Assembly (NCBI GenBank): GCA_031216755.1
Contig: JARUHG010000002.1
Coordinates: forward strand, 62,001-126,000
Direction: 5' to 3'
From: Lysobacter arvi
GTDB lineage: Bacteria; Pseudomonadota; Gammaproteobacteria; Xanthomonadales; Xanthomonadaceae
DNA length: 64,000 nt
How positions within the stretch are numbered: the first letter of the stretch is position 1; every line of letters starts with the position of its first letter. The translations under genes were made by a program, and so were the position numbers. This document shows, piece by piece, positions 63,011-64,000 of this stretch. The notes under the pieces were generated by a model. The model was not told the DNA's origin. It did not search any database and worked only from the letters and a program-made list of their open reading frames with translations.

Positions 63011-63012
63011 TT

Positions 63013-63780
63013 TCAAAACTCGTCGTCTTCGTCGTTGTGCGAACCGCGCCATTCGCCCAGTCGCGAACGCAGGCGCAGCATCGCCTGGCCGTGGATCTGG
63101 CAGACGCGCGATTCGGACACGTTGAGCACCGCGCCGATCTCGCGCAGGTTCAGTTCCTGCTCGTAGTACAGCGACAGCACCAGCTGTTCGCGCTCGGGCA
63201 GGTTGCCGATCGCCGCGCCGAGCGCTTCCTTGAAGGCGAGCTGCTCGAACTCGCGCGCCGGCGTGGCGCCCGCGTGGCCGCCCAGGTGCGGCTCGCCGTC
63301 GTGCTCGTCGATGTGCGCTTCCAGGCTGATCAGCTGCCCGCGCGCGGCGTCCTCGAGCATGCGGTGGTATTCGTCGAGCGGCACGTTGAGCGTGCCGGCG
63401 ACTTCCTGCGCGGTCGCGGCGCGGCCGGTGCGCTGTTCGACCTCGCGCGTGGCGGCGACCACGTCGCGATAACGCCGATGCACCGAACGCGGCACCCAGT
63501 CGCCGCGACGGATCTCGTCGATCATCGCGCCGCGGATGCGGATGGACGCGTACGTTTCGAACGCGGCGCCCTGGTCGGCCTGGAAGTTGCGGGCGGCGTC
63601 GATCAGGCCGAGCATGCCGGCCTGGATGAGGTCGTCGATCTCCACGCTGGCGGGCAGCCGTGCGGCGAGGTGGTGCGCGATGCGGCGCACCAGTTCGCCG
63701 TGCTTCTCGACGACCTCCGCCGCGTTGCCGTGGTCGGCCGCGCGCTGGGTCGCCTTGTAGTGCTGGGCGGCGGCGTTCAT
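63013..63780 (-). CDS. fliA: RNA polymerase sigma factor FliA (sigma-28)
   Basis: This 255-residue sigma factor begins [38 protein letters not shown]. Region 2 has [52 protein letters not shown]; region 3 follows; region 4 has [48 protein letters not shown]. It directs transcription of late flagellar and chemotaxis genes from TAAAG-N15-GCCGATAA promoters, several of which are in this window. Its start overlaps the fleN stop by four bases. Confidence 0.97.
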   Translation of the reverse strand: MNAAAQHYKATQRAADHGNAAEVVEKHGELVRRIAHHLAARLPASVEIDDLIQAGMLGLIDAARNFQADQGAAFETYASIRIRGAMIDEIRRGDWVPRSVHRRYRDVVAATREVEQRTGRAATAQEVAGTLNVPLDEYHRMLEDAARGQLISLEAHIDEHDGEPHLGGHAGATPAREFEQLAFKEALGAAIGNLPEREQLVLSLYYEQELNLREIGAVLNVSESRVCQIHGQAMLRLRSRLGEWRGSHNDEDDEF

Positions 63781-64000
63781 GCGACGGCGCTCCTCAATGG
63801 ATCGTGGGTGCTGGCGCCCGCGCCGTGCGCGACGAGGCGTTCCATGAAGAACTCGACGCCGCCGCGCGGGCCGGGCGGCGACTGCCAGCTGCCGGCCCGT
63901 CGCGCGATGTCGCGGAAGGCCAGCGCCGAGGGGCAGCCCGGGAACGCTTCGACGACGGCTTCCTGGCGCTGGATCGCGCGGCGCAGCCATTCGTCGCGCG
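63777..64000 (-). CDS. fleN: FlhG/FleN-type ParA-family ATPase (5' part outside the window)
   Basis: Only the C-terminal 73 codons are inside. They read [20 protein letters not shown], then [18 protein letters not shown] and [16 protein letters not shown], the end of FlhG/FleN proteins. These control flagellar number and antagonise the master activator FleQ in polar flagellates. The stop overlaps the fliA start (ATGA), the usual fleN-fliA order. The ATPase motifs lie beyond the edge. Confidence 0.85.
   Translation of the reverse strand, partial: RDEWLRRAIQRQEAVVEAFPGCPSALAFRDIARRAGSWQSPPGPRGGVEFFMERLVAHGAGASTHDPLRSAVA

Overview
The window is roughly two-thirds GC with tightly packed genes. 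It reads as chromosome from a Lysobacter/Xanthomonas-type gammaproteobacterium (Xanthomonadaceae). The basis is gene content: a class I fructose-bisphosphate aldolase beside pyk and pgk, a cobalamin riboswitch in front of a class I ribonucleotide reductase, an XAC2610-related protein, and a Pseudomonas-type polar flagellar/chemotaxis operon (fleN-fliA-cheY-cheZ-cheA-motC-motD-parC-parP). The genus is an inference; no rRNA or tRNA gene was seen.

Layout. 1-3557 (minus): a sulfur operon with a persulfide dioxygenase-like hydrolase, two half-size YeeE/YedE transporters and an acetyl-CoA hydrolase/transferase that runs off the left edge. 3655-6946: S1/P1 nuclease, ompW, gap, truncated haemoglobin. 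7064-11565: DUF2339, DUF3999 and DUF4019 proteins. 11724-15823 (minus): nrdB and nrdA behind a cobalamin riboswitch and a clear promoter. 15988-21820 (plus): pgk, a HAD phosphatase, pyk, a metzincin-like lipoprotein, and a class I aldolase. 21932-26755: napEFDABC, the periplasmic nitrate reductase operon. 26985-36037: macrodomain protein coupled to a methyltransferase, cysK, an RND efflux pair, GNAT and SpoU methylase. 36130-37740: an AT-richer XAC2610-like accessory gene. 37945-64000: an orphan histidine kinase, then almost 26 kb of chemotaxis and flagellar genes, nearly all on the minus strand.

Regulation can be read from the DNA. Three perfect FNR boxes (TTGAT-N4-ATCAA) lie in front of ompW, napE and one chemoreceptor, pointing to a shared low-oxygen response. 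Four sites match the flagellar sigma-28 promoter (TAAAG-type -35, GCCG[A/T]T-type -10, always 11 bases between the 8-mers). They precede two chemoreceptors, the STAS-cheY-cheA-cheW operon and, unexpectedly, a small secreted TonB C-terminal-domain protein. fliA, which encodes sigma-28, is at the right end of the window.

The most unusual protein is the ParP-like CheW-domain protein (55879-57063). Its disordered N-terminal half carries five copies of an LLAELDxDPLFAG motif about 31-35 residues apart. It lies beside the ParC-like ATPase that should place the array at the pole, so the repeats look like a multivalent docking tail. Other notable items are a methyltransferase apparently split by an inserted beta domain, tandem 235-244 bp intergenic repeats on both sides of one chemoreceptor gene, and several dispersed palindromic repeat families in the gaps.
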